Of a stretch of DNA of 64,000 nucleotides, positions 18,213-26,458 are shown piece after piece; the first letter of the stretch is position 1, and each line of letters starts with the position of its first letter. Below the pieces are notes generated by a model. That model saw only the letters and a program-made list of their open reading frames with translations. It had not been told where the DNA came from and did no database searches. The DNA comes from Acidimicrobiales bacterium AG-414-N20. GTDB lineage: Bacteria; Actinomycetota; Acidimicrobiia; Acidimicrobiales; MedAcidi-G1. The stretch spans positions 62,001 to 126,000 of the forward strand of contig QCLO01000002.1 in assembly GCA_003214465.1 (NCBI GenBank), written 5' to 3'. The translations under genes were made by a program, and so were the position numbers.

Positions 18213-21170
18213 TCAGGAAGCTTCAAGCGCTAAAGCATTAACTAGTTCTTGGATTTGTGCTTGTAGTCGACCGAACTCTTCCCAATCTGCAGGGTCATTT
18301 GCCAAAGCTTGAGCTGAGGCTTTCTGGAGCCTGTCTATTTCAACAATAATTTCGGCTACATCTTCAGAGATGTCTGCAAATTCAATAGTAGAAACAGGTT
18401 CCTCTTGAGAGGGGTCTTCTTCATTAGTTTCTATTTTTGAAGATTTGCCCGAAGTTATTCCATCAAATAATCCAGATAATGAAGAATTTGTAAGGGTTTC
18501 AAGAGCGTCCTGCAAAGAATCCGCCATCACTACGTCTTCGCCTACAGCGACAATTACCTGTACCAATTCTGGAACTGTGCTGTCACCCTCAGCTTGCACA
18601 TATAACGGACGGACATAAAGTATCGAGTCTTCGATTGGGACCAATAAGAGTTCCCCAAACAAGACCGTCGAGCCTCGTTGGCTTAATAAAGTTTGAAGAC
18701 TCGCCACTTCTTCGTCATTACGAATTCTTTCCTCAGCTAGAGCTGGTCCATCAAAGTTTGATGAAGGGGGTCGGTAAACGGCTAACTTCCCATAATTATC
18801 TTTATCGCTTCGGCCAACTATGAATGCTGCAAGTTCTTTACGTGTGTCTTCTTCATCAAGGGGAACGAACGCCCTTAGGACTACATATTCAGCTTCGTTA
18901 GAGTCAGGTAGTTCTACAATCGTTCTGTAAGGAGCCATTCGCATGTCTCTACTACCGATGCGGATACCTTGTTCATTTACAATCGCTAAATTCGCAGCCC
19001 CTTCTCCAGTTCTGCCTGGATCTTGGGAAACTGCCCACTCTGCTGCTCTTTGATAAAAGTTCTCTGTGTCATCAACGTGATATTTACCCCAAAGTTCTGT
19101 TTGAATTCGGAATAGGTCTTCGGGGTAACGCACATGCTCGATTAAAGAAGCTGGCATGTCATCTATTGGTTTAAATAATCCGTCGAATGCTCTTTGGTAA
19201 GCATTTATTAGTGGATCTTGTGAATCGACTATATAAAAAATCACTTCCCCCGTAAAAGAGTCAACTGTTGCTTTAACTGAATTTCTTACATAATTGAAAC
19301 TGTGACGTAATCCGCTCTTTCGTGGGAGCTCAGCTACAGGTGCGTTTTGGGCATATGGATATCGGTCCGTTGTTGTATAGCCATCTATCATATAAATGAT
19401 GCGTCCATTGTCTAATACAGGGTAAGGGTCGGCATCGAAATGCAAGAACGGTGCGAGTTTTTCAACTCTTTCTCGTACATCTCGAACAAACATCACTTTG
19501 GAGTCTTCGGTTACAAAATTTGAGATAAGAGGCTCTATTTGACCGAATCGAAGAGCAAAAGCGAGTCTGCGGAATAACGATCCCATGCCTACTCCGCCAT
19601 CACCACCTAATTCTTCATATCGGACGGCAAGTGTTTGTTGATTTTCGTCGGTGTAATCAACCTCATTTCGGCTCGCTCCTAGAACCGCATACCCTCCAAG
19701 ATTTTCTCCTACATATATTTGGGGTCTGTCTAGAGTTAGGTTCATTGATTCGTCGATTGCTACTGGTAAATCACCTATCAAGAAATCGGGGTCACCAGAA
19801 CCTTTAACTCTTGAAACTGGTGCTAATGCAAGTCCATAACCGTGTGTGAATGCAACATGCTGGTTTTCCCATGAACGGGTTTCATTTAAATTAAGTTCTC
19901 TTGCGCCAAGTAGTACCTGAGTTGTTTCGCCATTAACTTCGTAACGATCAGTGTCTAGAACATCGGAAAATCTGTAGAACTCTCTTTCTCCCTGTAGACG
20001 ATCAAAAGTTGCTTGAACTACCAATGGGTCCAAAATTCTTATATTTCTAACTGTTTCTGAATTACTTTTTAAATCATCTGCAGTAATACTGTTGTCAAAA
20101 TCTGTCAGTTGAACTTCGTCAATTTCGTCTAGTCCGTAAGCGTTTCTTGTAGCAGAAATGTTTCTTTCTATATAAGGGGCTTCTTTTTCTGATTCTGCTG
20201 GTTCAACACGGAAGTTTTGTATAACTGCTGGGTAGATACTCCCTACTACTACTGCTACAAAAGCCCATAGGCCGACTGCAAGTGTTGGTAAGACCCATCC
20301 TCTTCTACGAATATTGACTACCAAAAGAATTACTGCCAACAAAGAGATGAGAATCAACAAATTCGTGGCGGGAAGTTGGGCTTTTACATCTGTGTAAGTA
20401 GCTCCATCAACGGCGCCCCGATCAGATGTGGTTAATTCATATCGGGCTAACCAGTAGTTTGCTGCTCGAACTAAAGCTATGGCTGCAAGTAGCACAGATA
20501 AATGCGCTTTAACCTGGGGTCTAACTCTCTCGCCTAAAGTTTGAAACCTGATGCCACCGTTTAGGTAGTGGGTTATAGCGGTGAAAATAAGTGTTACTAA
20601 GAGGGTTCCGAATACCCAATCGACTACGAAGTTGAAAAAGGGTAATTCAAAGATGTAGAAACCTATATCTTTATCAAACTGTGCATCGTTTATCCCGACG
20701 TCTTCCCTGTTTGTGAATAAAAGCCAATCTTGCCATTTATCTGAGACTCTTAATCCAGCTATTAGTGCAAAAAAGGCGGAAAAAAGAATCCGAACAAGTC
20801 GATCTCTTTTACCTATAAACGTGTGGTAGTGAACAAGTAGATCTTCTTCTGGTCCGGCTGGTCGCACTCGTGGTGCTAATCGCTGAGCGACTGTTAAATT
20901 TCCGAAGAGAATTAGAAAAAATAGGAGCATGAAGAGTAGTACAAGAACTACCTGTGCTCCTATAACTGCTTTGAAGACGTTGCCTTGGCCAAGCGAGTCG
21001 AACCACAAGAAATCAGTGTAAAAACCAGCTAATCCCCGTAGTGACATGAGGAGAAAAATTCCGACTGCTATTACTCCGAAAATTATTAGTCTGAGACGCC
21101 CTACAGAACCTCGTCGACCGCGACGCGGTAAAACTCTTGGTCTAGGTGGTGGAGCGTCTTCAGGTTGCAT
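18213..21170 (-). CDS. UPF0182-family large membrane protein
   Basis: A 985-aa member of the UPF0182 (COG1615) family, widespread in Actinobacteria and of unknown biochemical function. A cytoplasmic proline/arginine-rich start is followed by about seven membrane segments in the first ~310 residues. Then comes a large extracytoplasmic domain (EREFYRFSDVLDTDRYEV, FTHGYGLALAPVSRV, DADPYPVLDNGRIIYMIDGYT, SFNYVRNSVKATVDSF). The tail is acidic with a helical end. The YlbL-type protease is directly upstream on the same strand, 95 nt away, a pairing conserved in actinobacteria and suggestive of a shared envelope quality-control role. Confidence 0.9.
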   Translation of the reverse strand: MQPEDAPPPRPRVLPRRGRRGSVGRLRLIIFGVIAVGIFLLMSLRGLAGFYTDFLWFDSLGQGNVFKAVIGAQVVLVLLFMLLFFLILFGNLTVAQRLAPRVRPAGPEEDLLVHYHTFIGKRDRLVRILFSAFFALIAGLRVSDKWQDWLLFTNREDVGINDAQFDKDIGFYIFELPFFNFVVDWVFGTLLVTLIFTAITHYLNGGIRFQTLGERVRPQVKAHLSVLLAAIALVRAANYWLARYELTTSDRGAVDGATYTDVKAQLPATNLLILISLLAVILLVVNIRRRGWVLPTLAVGLWAFVAVVVGSIYPAVIQNFRVEPAESEKEAPYIERNISATRNAYGLDEIDEVQLTDFDNSITADDLKSNSETVRNIRILDPLVVQATFDRLQGEREFYRFSDVLDTDRYEVNGETTQVLLGARELNLNETRSWENQHVAFTHGYGLALAPVSRVKGSGDPDFLIGDLPVAIDESMNLTLDRPQIYVGENLGGYAVLGASRNEVDYTDENQQTLAVRYEELGGDGGVGMGSLFRRLAFALRFGQIEPLISNFVTEDSKVMFVRDVRERVEKLAPFLHFDADPYPVLDNGRIIYMIDGYTTTDRYPYAQNAPVAELPRKSGLRHSFNYVRNSVKATVDSFTGEVIFYIVDSQDPLINAYQRAFDGLFKPIDDMPASLIEHVRYPEDLFRIQTELWGKYHVDDTENFYQRAAEWAVSQDPGRTGEGAANLAIVNEQGIRIGSRDMRMAPYRTIVELPDSNEAEYVVLRAFVPLDEEDTRKELAAFIVGRSDKDNYGKLAVYRPPSSNFDGPALAEERIRNDEEVASLQTLLSQRGSTVLFGELLLVPIEDSILYVRPLYVQAEGDSTVPELVQVIVAVGEDVVMADSLQDALETLTNSSLSGLFDGITSGKSSKIETNEEDPSQEEPVSTIEFADISEDVAEIIVEIDRLQKASAQALANDPADWEEFGRLQAQIQELVNALALEAS

Positions 21171-21265
21171 GTTTAACTTCTTTCTCTGCGAAATCCATCC
21201 GCTCTTGTCTCATTCCTTAAGCCTACTGGTGACCTTATTGGGGGAAACGTGCGGAATTCACAATA

Positions 21266-22321
21266 TTAATTTTTTGGTAGTTCTAATGAATCGCCATTTC
21301 CACCTAACTCTGTGAGAACCTTAAGGGCAGCGTCTAAATTTGCGACCCCTTCTACCTTCATTTTCCCAGCGTGTTTTTGAGCTTTTTCTAATAAATTTTC
21401 GGGCACTAAAAACAAATCGATTCCAGCTTTTCGAGCAGTAATGGTTTTCTGTTCAACCCCTCCGATGGAGCCTACATTTCCTTCTAGATCGATTGTGCCT
21501 GTCGTGGCAATCTGAAATCCTCCAGTTAATTCACCTGGAGTTAAAACATCTAATACAGATAACGTAAGTGCCAAACCAGCTGAATTCCCTCCAATTCTTC
21601 CGGTGTTTACCAGAATTTGTACGGGTAAATCATCATTGTCTTCGATACGAGTCTGAGGTGCTATACCGAGGAAAGCAATTGATGGTTCATCTTCACGTGA
21701 GCCAAGTTCAATCGAGATTTCTCTTGGATCAGAACCATCGATTTTCTCTATGTCAAGTTGAATAACTTCTGAAGGTTCACGTTCTCTGATTTCAAGAATT
21801 AAGTCTTTGTCTGTAAAGACCTTTTTTTTATTTACTGCGATTATTACATCAGAAGTTGTCAGAATCCCTTCAGATGGGCCCCCAACTGACGCAATTCCTA
21901 CGCCTGTAGCCTTGTATGGTTCTAAACCTAAATGACTTAATGCCACAGATACTGCTGTCGATTTAGAAACTCTCATTAACTCAAAATTAAAAGTTTGATT
22001 TTCGTCCCTGTTTCTTGTTCCTAAGATCGAATCTTCATCAATTAACTCAACAGACTCTTTAAAGGTTCCTTCAAGAAACTCCCAGCCATTTATCGATGAA
22101 TCTTGCGAAATAGTTGTGAAATGAATCTCACCAGCGGGTTCGAAGCTTCTACCTTCCGAAACAACTATTCTGCTCGACAATTCGTTTACTGTTCCTGGTT
22201 TAAATGCGAAATAAGGTAGCCGTATGAAAGTCATAGACGCTAGGAATCCGACTAAAAGAAAAAATAGTATTCCCGTTTTCCATTTCTTTGAGATTTTTTT
22301 GTTCATCAAGTTCTCACGCAT
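21266..22321 (-). CDS. YlbL-type PDZ/Lon-like membrane-anchored serine protease
   Basis: A 351-aa protein with an N-terminal membrane anchor at about 15-38, a PDZ domain at about 135-210 and a C-terminal Lon-like protease domain. The predicted Ser-Lys dyad is S247 (GGNSAGLALTL) and K292 (EQKTITARKAG). It probably cleaves substrates on the outer face of the membrane. The start at 22321 has no clear Shine-Dalgarno, and M6 at 22306 is an alternative. It is divergent from the small membrane-protein/HEAT gene pair. An AT-rich palindrome (22359-22380) lies in the gap. Confidence 0.9.
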   Translation of the reverse strand: MRENLMNKKISKKWKTGILFFLLVGFLASMTFIRLPYFAFKPGTVNELSSRIVVSEGRSFEPAGEIHFTTISQDSSINGWEFLEGTFKESVELIDEDSILGTRNRDENQTFNFELMRVSKSTAVSVALSHLGLEPYKATGVGIASVGGPSEGILTTSDVIIAVNKKKVFTDKDLILEIREREPSEVIQLDIEKIDGSDPREISIELGSREDEPSIAFLGIAPQTRIEDNDDLPVQILVNTGRIGGNSAGLALTLSVLDVLTPGELTGGFQIATTGTIDLEGNVGSIGGVEQKTITARKAGIDLFLVPENLLEKAQKHAGKMKVEGVANLDAALKVLTELGGNGDSLELPKN

Positions 22322-22358
22322 TATTTGCGATTACCGTATCCATGCGGTTTCTTAGACT

Positions 22359-22380
22359 TTACATTTTTTTATAAATGTAA
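22359..22380. repeat. AT-rich inverted repeat in divergent promoter region
   Basis: Perfect 8-bp arms TTACATTT (22359-22366) and AAATGTAA (22373-22380) around a 6-nt loop, between ylbL (minus) and the small membrane-protein gene (plus). It has the shape of a transcription-factor operator. No U-tract follows in a position useful for termination of a known gene. Confidence 0.4.
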
Positions 22381-22450
22381 TTATAAATTCCTGACTGCAG
22401 TTGCTTTAACTGTCATGATTAAATTACGAGAAGACTTTTAAGGAATTCAA

Positions 22451-22735
22451 ATTTTTCACAGATTACGAAACATCTTCAGCTCTCCCATCCCGCCAGAGGG
22501 TAGTACCGAACGCGCAGCAGATAATGGGTGGAGTCCAGTAGCTAGATTAGGGGTTTGGTTCCAGCCTCCACGCCAAATTACTTTAGGTAAATCAGCGAAA
22601 ATCCGTTGGTGGCATCGATTAAGGTCCTTGGTTCTTCTCGTGCTCTTCGTCATCTTTGGAGGGACTCTTCTGGCTTCACTAATCGGATTGGTTATTTTCG
22701 CAGGGGGTTTTCTCTTGGAACAGGCAATCGGGTAA
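22451..22735 (+). CDS. Small membrane protein without a standard start codon (ATT proposed)
   Basis: A clean reading frame of 94 codons ends in TAA at 22733-22735. It encodes a soluble part (SSPIPPEGSTERAADNG, GVWFQPPRQITLGKS) followed by a basic turn (RWWHRLR) and a long hydrophobic region of one or two membrane helices (LVLLVLFVIFGGTLLASL, IGLVIFAGGFLLEQAIG). The frame has no ATG, GTG or TTG before the membrane segment. ATT at 22451 stands 6 nt after AAGGA, an ideal Shine-Dalgarno distance. An in-frame ATG at 22415 is cut off by TAA at 22439 after eight codons. The next gene's GTG follows the stop at once, which implies coupling. It may be a real rare-start gene, a recent ATG-to-ATT change, or a sequence error. 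Function unknown. Confidence 0.55.
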   Translation: MFHRLRNIFSSPIPPEGSTERAADNGWSPVARLGVWFQPPRQITLGKSAKIRWWHRLRSLVLLVLFVIFGGTLLASLIGLVIFAGGFLLEQAIG

Positions 22736-23368
22736 GTGGACTCAAATACTGAAAATAGGCGAAAAGCTGTTCTTGCTGGACACTCGGGTGACTATGAATT
22801 AGCGAATTCATTATTAACTGATGATGACCCAAAGGTAAGAGGTGCGGCTCTCAGCTCCTTAGAAAAACTAGGAATGCTTTCAAGTGAAATTCTGGAAAAA
22901 TCTGTCTGTGACTCGTCCCCTGAAGTTCGTAAAAGAGCTGTCGAGTTGCTAGCTAAAAGACCTGAAGAAATTCCTCTGGGCATACTAAATGATGAAGACT
23001 ATCTAGTCGTAGAAACAGCGTGTTGGGCTATAGGAGAAAAAGAAAACCCGTCTCTTGATCTGATTAACAAACTTTGTTTAATTGCTGACAGTCATGAAGA
23101 GCAACTATGTAGAGAAGCCGCTGTTGCTGCTCTTGGGTCTATAGGTTCCCCTTTAGGGCTTGAAACTGTGCTGGCGGCCCTCAATGATAAGCCTGCGATA
23201 AGACGCAGAGCTGCGATTGCTCTTGCAGCTTTTGAAGATCCGAAAGTTGATGAAGCGCTTAAAAAATCTTTGGATGATAGAGATTGGCAAGTAAGACAAA
23301 TAGCTGAGGATCTACTTGATGTAAATAGAGTGATCAGTCCCGTTGATATTGGGCCGCGACCGAATTGA
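22736..23368 (+). CDS. HEAT-repeat protein
   Basis: A 210-aa helical-repeat protein. Repeats of the PBS-lyase/HEAT type are visible (DDPKVRGAALSSLEKLG, DSSPEVRKRAVELLAKR, EQLCREAAVAALGSIG, KPAIRRRAAIALAAFEDP, DRDWQVRQIAEDLLDV). Such proteins serve as binding scaffolds; no catalytic motif is seen. The GTG start at 22736 directly follows the stop of the small membrane protein, so the HEAT protein may be its soluble partner. It converges on the mreB-like gene with a 3-nt gap. Confidence 0.82.
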   Translation: MDSNTENRRKAVLAGHSGDYELANSLLTDDDPKVRGAALSSLEKLGMLSSEILEKSVCDSSPEVRKRAVELLAKRPEEIPLGILNDEDYLVVETACWAIGEKENPSLDLINKLCLIADSHEEQLCREAAVAALGSIGSPLGLETVLAALNDKPAIRRRAAIALAAFEDPKVDEALKKSLDDRDWQVRQIAEDLLDVNRVISPVDIGPRPN

Positions 23369-23371
23369 TTA

Positions 23372-24376
23372 TTAACGTCTAGCTTCCATAAACATTGCAC
23401 GCATCGCATCAAAATCTTCAACAAGTTGGCCGGCTCCTAGAACCACGCATTCCATTGGTGATTCTGCGTGTACTACTGGCACTCCGGTTTCTTGTGATAT
23501 ACGACTATCCAGTCCCCGTAAAAGACTTCCGCCTCCCACAAGATAAATACCGCTCGTTAGTAAATCCTGAGCCAGTTCAGGTGGGGCTTTCCCTAGACAG
23601 CTGACTACTGAATCAACCATGACTGATACGGGTTCTTCAATTGCTGTTCTTATCTCATAGGGTTGAAGGATTACTGTCTTTGGCATGCCGGTAAACATTT
23701 CTCGCCCTCGTACTTCTGCTCTGCCTTCACCTGGTGTTTCTGCGGCAGATCCAACTGTCCATTTTATTTCTTCGGCGGTTCTCTCGCCTATTGCTAGTCC
23801 GTATTCTCTTCTTATGTAATTTTGAATTGCATCGTCGATGTCAAAAGAGCCAACGCGTTTTGCTTCTATTTCAACAATTCCACCTAACGAAAGTAGTGCT
23901 GTTTCTGAAGTGCCGCCTCCTATGTCGACAACCATGCTTCCAAAGGCTTCACTTATTGGAAGGTTTGCCCCAATGGCGGCGGCTAAAGGTTGTTCGATTA
24001 GCTGTGCGTCTGAAGCTCCTGCACGTCGGCAGGCTTCTGTAACTGCTCGCCTTTCAACGGGTGTGATCGCAGATGGTACACAAATCACAACTCTTGGTTT
24101 ATTGAATCGACTTACTCCGGCTCTTTTAAGGATTAGACGCACCATTCTTTGGGTTATGTCGAAATCTGTAATGGCTCCTTTTCTTAATGGGCGATGTGCG
24201 ACTATATGAGCTGGAGTTCTTCCTATCATGTTCCAAGCATCTGAACCCATTGCTAGAACTTCACGATTATTTTCATTTAAAGCGATCACGGAAGGTTCTG
24301 CTAAGACTATTCCTTCACTTCGCGCGTAAACCAAAGTGTTTGCCGTTCCGAGGTCGATAGCTAAATCCCTTGCCAT
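23372..24376 (-). CDS. mreB: MreB-like actin homologue
   Basis: Bacterial actin of 334 aa, which would polymerise under the membrane and guide wall synthesis. Nucleotide-binding motifs are all visible: phosphate-1 AIDLGTANTLVY, connect-1 EQPLAAAIGANLP, phosphate-2 VVDIGGGTSE, adenosine YLVGGGSLLRGL. Length matches MreB. No mreC, mreD or rodA adjoins it. The upstream gene is a 76-aa membrane protein one nucleotide away. A specialised MreB/Mbl paralogue is possible. Confidence 0.92.
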   Translation of the reverse strand: MARDLAIDLGTANTLVYARSEGIVLAEPSVIALNENNREVLAMGSDAWNMIGRTPAHIVAHRPLRKGAITDFDITQRMVRLILKRAGVSRFNKPRVVICVPSAITPVERRAVTEACRRAGASDAQLIEQPLAAAIGANLPISEAFGSMVVDIGGGTSETALLSLGGIVEIEAKRVGSFDIDDAIQNYIRREYGLAIGERTAEEIKWTVGSAAETPGEGRAEVRGREMFTGMPKTVILQPYEIRTAIEEPVSVMVDSVVSCLGKAPPELAQDLLTSGIYLVGGGSLLRGLDSRISQETGVPVVHAESPMECVVLGAGQLVEDFDAMRAMFMEARR

Positions 24377-24377
24377 T

Positions 24378-24608
24378 TTAATCTTCGCGTTCTGTTTGAG
24401 TTTCTATTTTTTCTTCACTGCCTATCACTCTTATACCATCTGGGTTTTGCATCCGTCTAGGTTTTTTTTGTGATGCTCCTCTTAGGATCTTCTGCAATTC
24501 ACCGGGAGTTGCTGAACGAGTTCTAGGTCTTGTGACCAACCAAAGAATAAGTGAACCGATTACGGCTATGACCACTGTTCCAGCTAGGAAAATTAAATTC
24601 GTATTCAT
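24378..24608 (-). CDS. Small single-span membrane protein
   Basis: A 76-aa protein with one N-terminal membrane helix (residues ~4-25) and a basic then acidic cytoplasmic tail (LVTRPRTRSATPGELQKIL, GASQKKPRR). Not recognised. Its ATG overlaps the moaE stop by 4 nt and its stop is 1 nt from mreB, so it is translated with both. A membrane tether for the actin homologue is a possible role, suggested by position only. Confidence 0.7.
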   Translation of the reverse strand: MNTNLIFLAGTVVIAVIGSLILWLVTRPRTRSATPGELQKILRGASQKKPRRMQNPDGIRVIGSEEKIETQTERED

Positions 24609-25108
24609 GGGTTTTCGTTACCTGATTCAAGAGAATCTAGTTCATCTAATTCGGTGATGTGTTGCGCGTCGAGTCCCCAGTCATTTCCGTCTTCCCATGT
24701 TTCAGATTTCCAAATTGGAACAGTTTTTTTAAGTGTGTCTATGCACCAGCGCCCTGCTGAAAAAGCATCGTCTCTGTGTGCTGAAGACACTAAGACGATT
24801 ACTGCTGTTTCACTGATTTCAAGTTTTCCGGTTCGGTGCAGCATTACTATTCTTCTTACTTCTGGCCAGTGTTCGCGGGTTTTTTCAGCGATTTTCTCTA
24901 ATCGCGGTAGGGCTTGTTCTTCGTATGATTCATAAGTTACTTCTGTGACGTTTGCTCGACCTTCAGCATGATTTCTGATATTGCCGGTGAAAAGAACGAC
25001 GGCCCCGCAGTCAGGTTGGTTAACCCATTCCAGAGCTTCGTTTACTGGGAGAGTTTGGTTATCCAAACCAATCCAAGTATCGGTGTTAGTCGGTGGGGAA
25101 AGCGTCAT
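24605..25108 (-). CDS. moaE: Molybdopterin synthase catalytic subunit
   Basis: MoaE, 167 aa, converts cyclic pyranopterin to molybdopterin with MoaD thiocarboxylate. Seen: VVLFTGNIRNHAEGRANVTEV, YESYEEQALPRLEKIA, HRTGKLEISE, VLVSSAHRDDAFSAGRWCID and the catalytic lysine region KKTVPIWKSETWEDG. It heads a minus-strand operon with a small membrane protein and mreB, an unusual partnership. No other moa gene is in the window. The 180-nt gap to the divergent protease gene is AT-rich and holds nothing else I can name. Confidence 0.93.
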   Translation of the reverse strand: MTLSPPTNTDTWIGLDNQTLPVNEALEWVNQPDCGAVVLFTGNIRNHAEGRANVTEVTYESYEEQALPRLEKIAEKTREHWPEVRRIVMLHRTGKLEISETAVIVLVSSAHRDDAFSAGRWCIDTLKKTVPIWKSETWEDGNDWGLDAQHITELDELDSLESGNENP

Positions 25109-25288
25109 TTTGAAATCTTAGGTAGATAATAAATGTTACGCATATGGTGAGCAGAATAGCGTATGGTTGCCTGCCTTTATTAACCGTTGTGGGATAAGAA
25201 TTTTATTTTTGTTAAATAGCAGTTTGTTTCTAAATTTTGTTTTCTGAAAAATCAACGCTAAAACATTTTTTGAATCTACGATGCAGTT

Positions 25289-26458
25289 GTGGAGTTCTTC
25301 GATCCATCCAACCCAGATGATGACAATCCTTTTTCTGATATGTCGTTTTTGAATGAGATTTTAAAATCTTTTTCTCAACAGGGTGGACAATCAGCTAAAC
25401 AGATAGCGATGGCTATTGCCTCGGGTGGTACTAGTGAACCCAATGTTGATCCTGTTGAACGTATGGAGTTTGAGAATCTTTTAAGGGTTGCTGAGTTGCA
25501 CGTTAATAAAGTGACAGGTTTACCTCCTTCTCGTAGCGGGTCTTTAACGATAGAACCGGTTACTAAAGCTGGTTGGGCGACACATTCTTTGGATGCGCTT
25601 AAACCTTTGCTTGTCGGTTTGGCTTCTATAGGAACTGATGAAGTTGAAGACTTCGGTGATGTTCCTTCTGAAATTAGTCAAATGATGGCTTTGCTTGCTC
25701 CAATGATGGCTGAAATGACTACGGGGACAATGGTGGGTCATCTTGCTAGTAGGTGTCTGGGGACTTACGATCTTCCGATACCGCGTGAAGATGATCGTAT
25801 TCTTCTGGTTGCGCCTAATATTGATTCTTTTGGTGAGGATTGGAGTATCCCTAAAGAAGATTTGAGGCTTTGGATTTGTCTTCATGAAGTTACCCATCAT
25901 GCTGTTTTAGGAATTCCTCATATCAGGAAAAATCTGAGTGGATTGTTAACTCAGCATGCTGAAAGTTTCAGTAACGACCCTTCAGTAATTCAGGATCAAT
26001 TTGGGGAAATCGAAATTGGAGAAGGGCTGGAGGGTTTGGCTTCTTTACAAAATGTTTTAAATCCTGAAATGGTGTTAGGTGCGGTTCGTTCACCTCAGCA
26101 AGAGGCTCTTTTGCCTTATTTGGAAGCTCTTGTTGCAGTAATTATTGGTTTCGTTGACTACACAATGGATCAGATAGGGAATGATTTGATTCCTTCTTAC
26201 CCGATGATGACCGAAGCTCTGCGGAGACGCCGGGTTGAAACTGGGGAAGCTGATCGTTTCGTGGAGAAGATTTTGGGTTTGAATCTGACTCAAGAACAGG
26301 TGGATCGCGGTGTCTCTTTTATTGATGGGGTTGTTGACAGGGTAGGTTCTAAGGGTCTGGATCGACTTTGGGTTGATGAATCGAATCTGCCGACTCCTAG
26401 TGAGGTTGATGCTCCAGGGTTGTGGTTGGCGAGATTAGATTTGGAAACTGGAAACTAG
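25289..26458 (+). CDS. DUF2342 zincin-like metalloprotease
   Basis: A 389-aa member of the actinobacterial zinc-dependent metalloprotease family once labelled 'coenzyme F420 biosynthesis-associated'. The zinc motif is H199-E-V-T-H203 in CLHEVTHHAVLG. The last part has the family's EALRRRRVETGEADRFVEKILGL. It begins with GTG at 25289, and no signal peptide is seen, so it is probably cytoplasmic. In actinobacteria it commonly lies near the YlbL/UPF0182 genes, as here. Its 3' end overlaps the convergent MFS gene by 4 nt. Substrate unknown. Confidence 0.87.
   Translation: MEFFDPSNPDDDNPFSDMSFLNEILKSFSQQGGQSAKQIAMAIASGGTSEPNVDPVERMEFENLLRVAELHVNKVTGLPPSRSGSLTIEPVTKAGWATHSLDALKPLLVGLASIGTDEVEDFGDVPSEISQMMALLAPMMAEMTTGTMVGHLASRCLGTYDLPIPREDDRILLVAPNIDSFGEDWSIPKEDLRLWICLHEVTHHAVLGIPHIRKNLSGLLTQHAESFSNDPSVIQDQFGEIEIGEGLEGLASLQNVLNPEMVLGAVRSPQQEALLPYLEALVAVIIGFVDYTMDQIGNDLIPSYPMMTEALRRRRVETGEADRFVEKILGLNLTQEQVDRGVSFIDGVVDRVGSKGLDRLWVDESNLPTPSEVDAPGLWLARLDLETGN

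Noticed and set aside
22456-22653. Minus-strand 65-codon frame opposite the small membrane protein
   Set aside because: No coding character and no ribosome site; the plus-strand frame has a clear membrane segment and coupling to the next gene.
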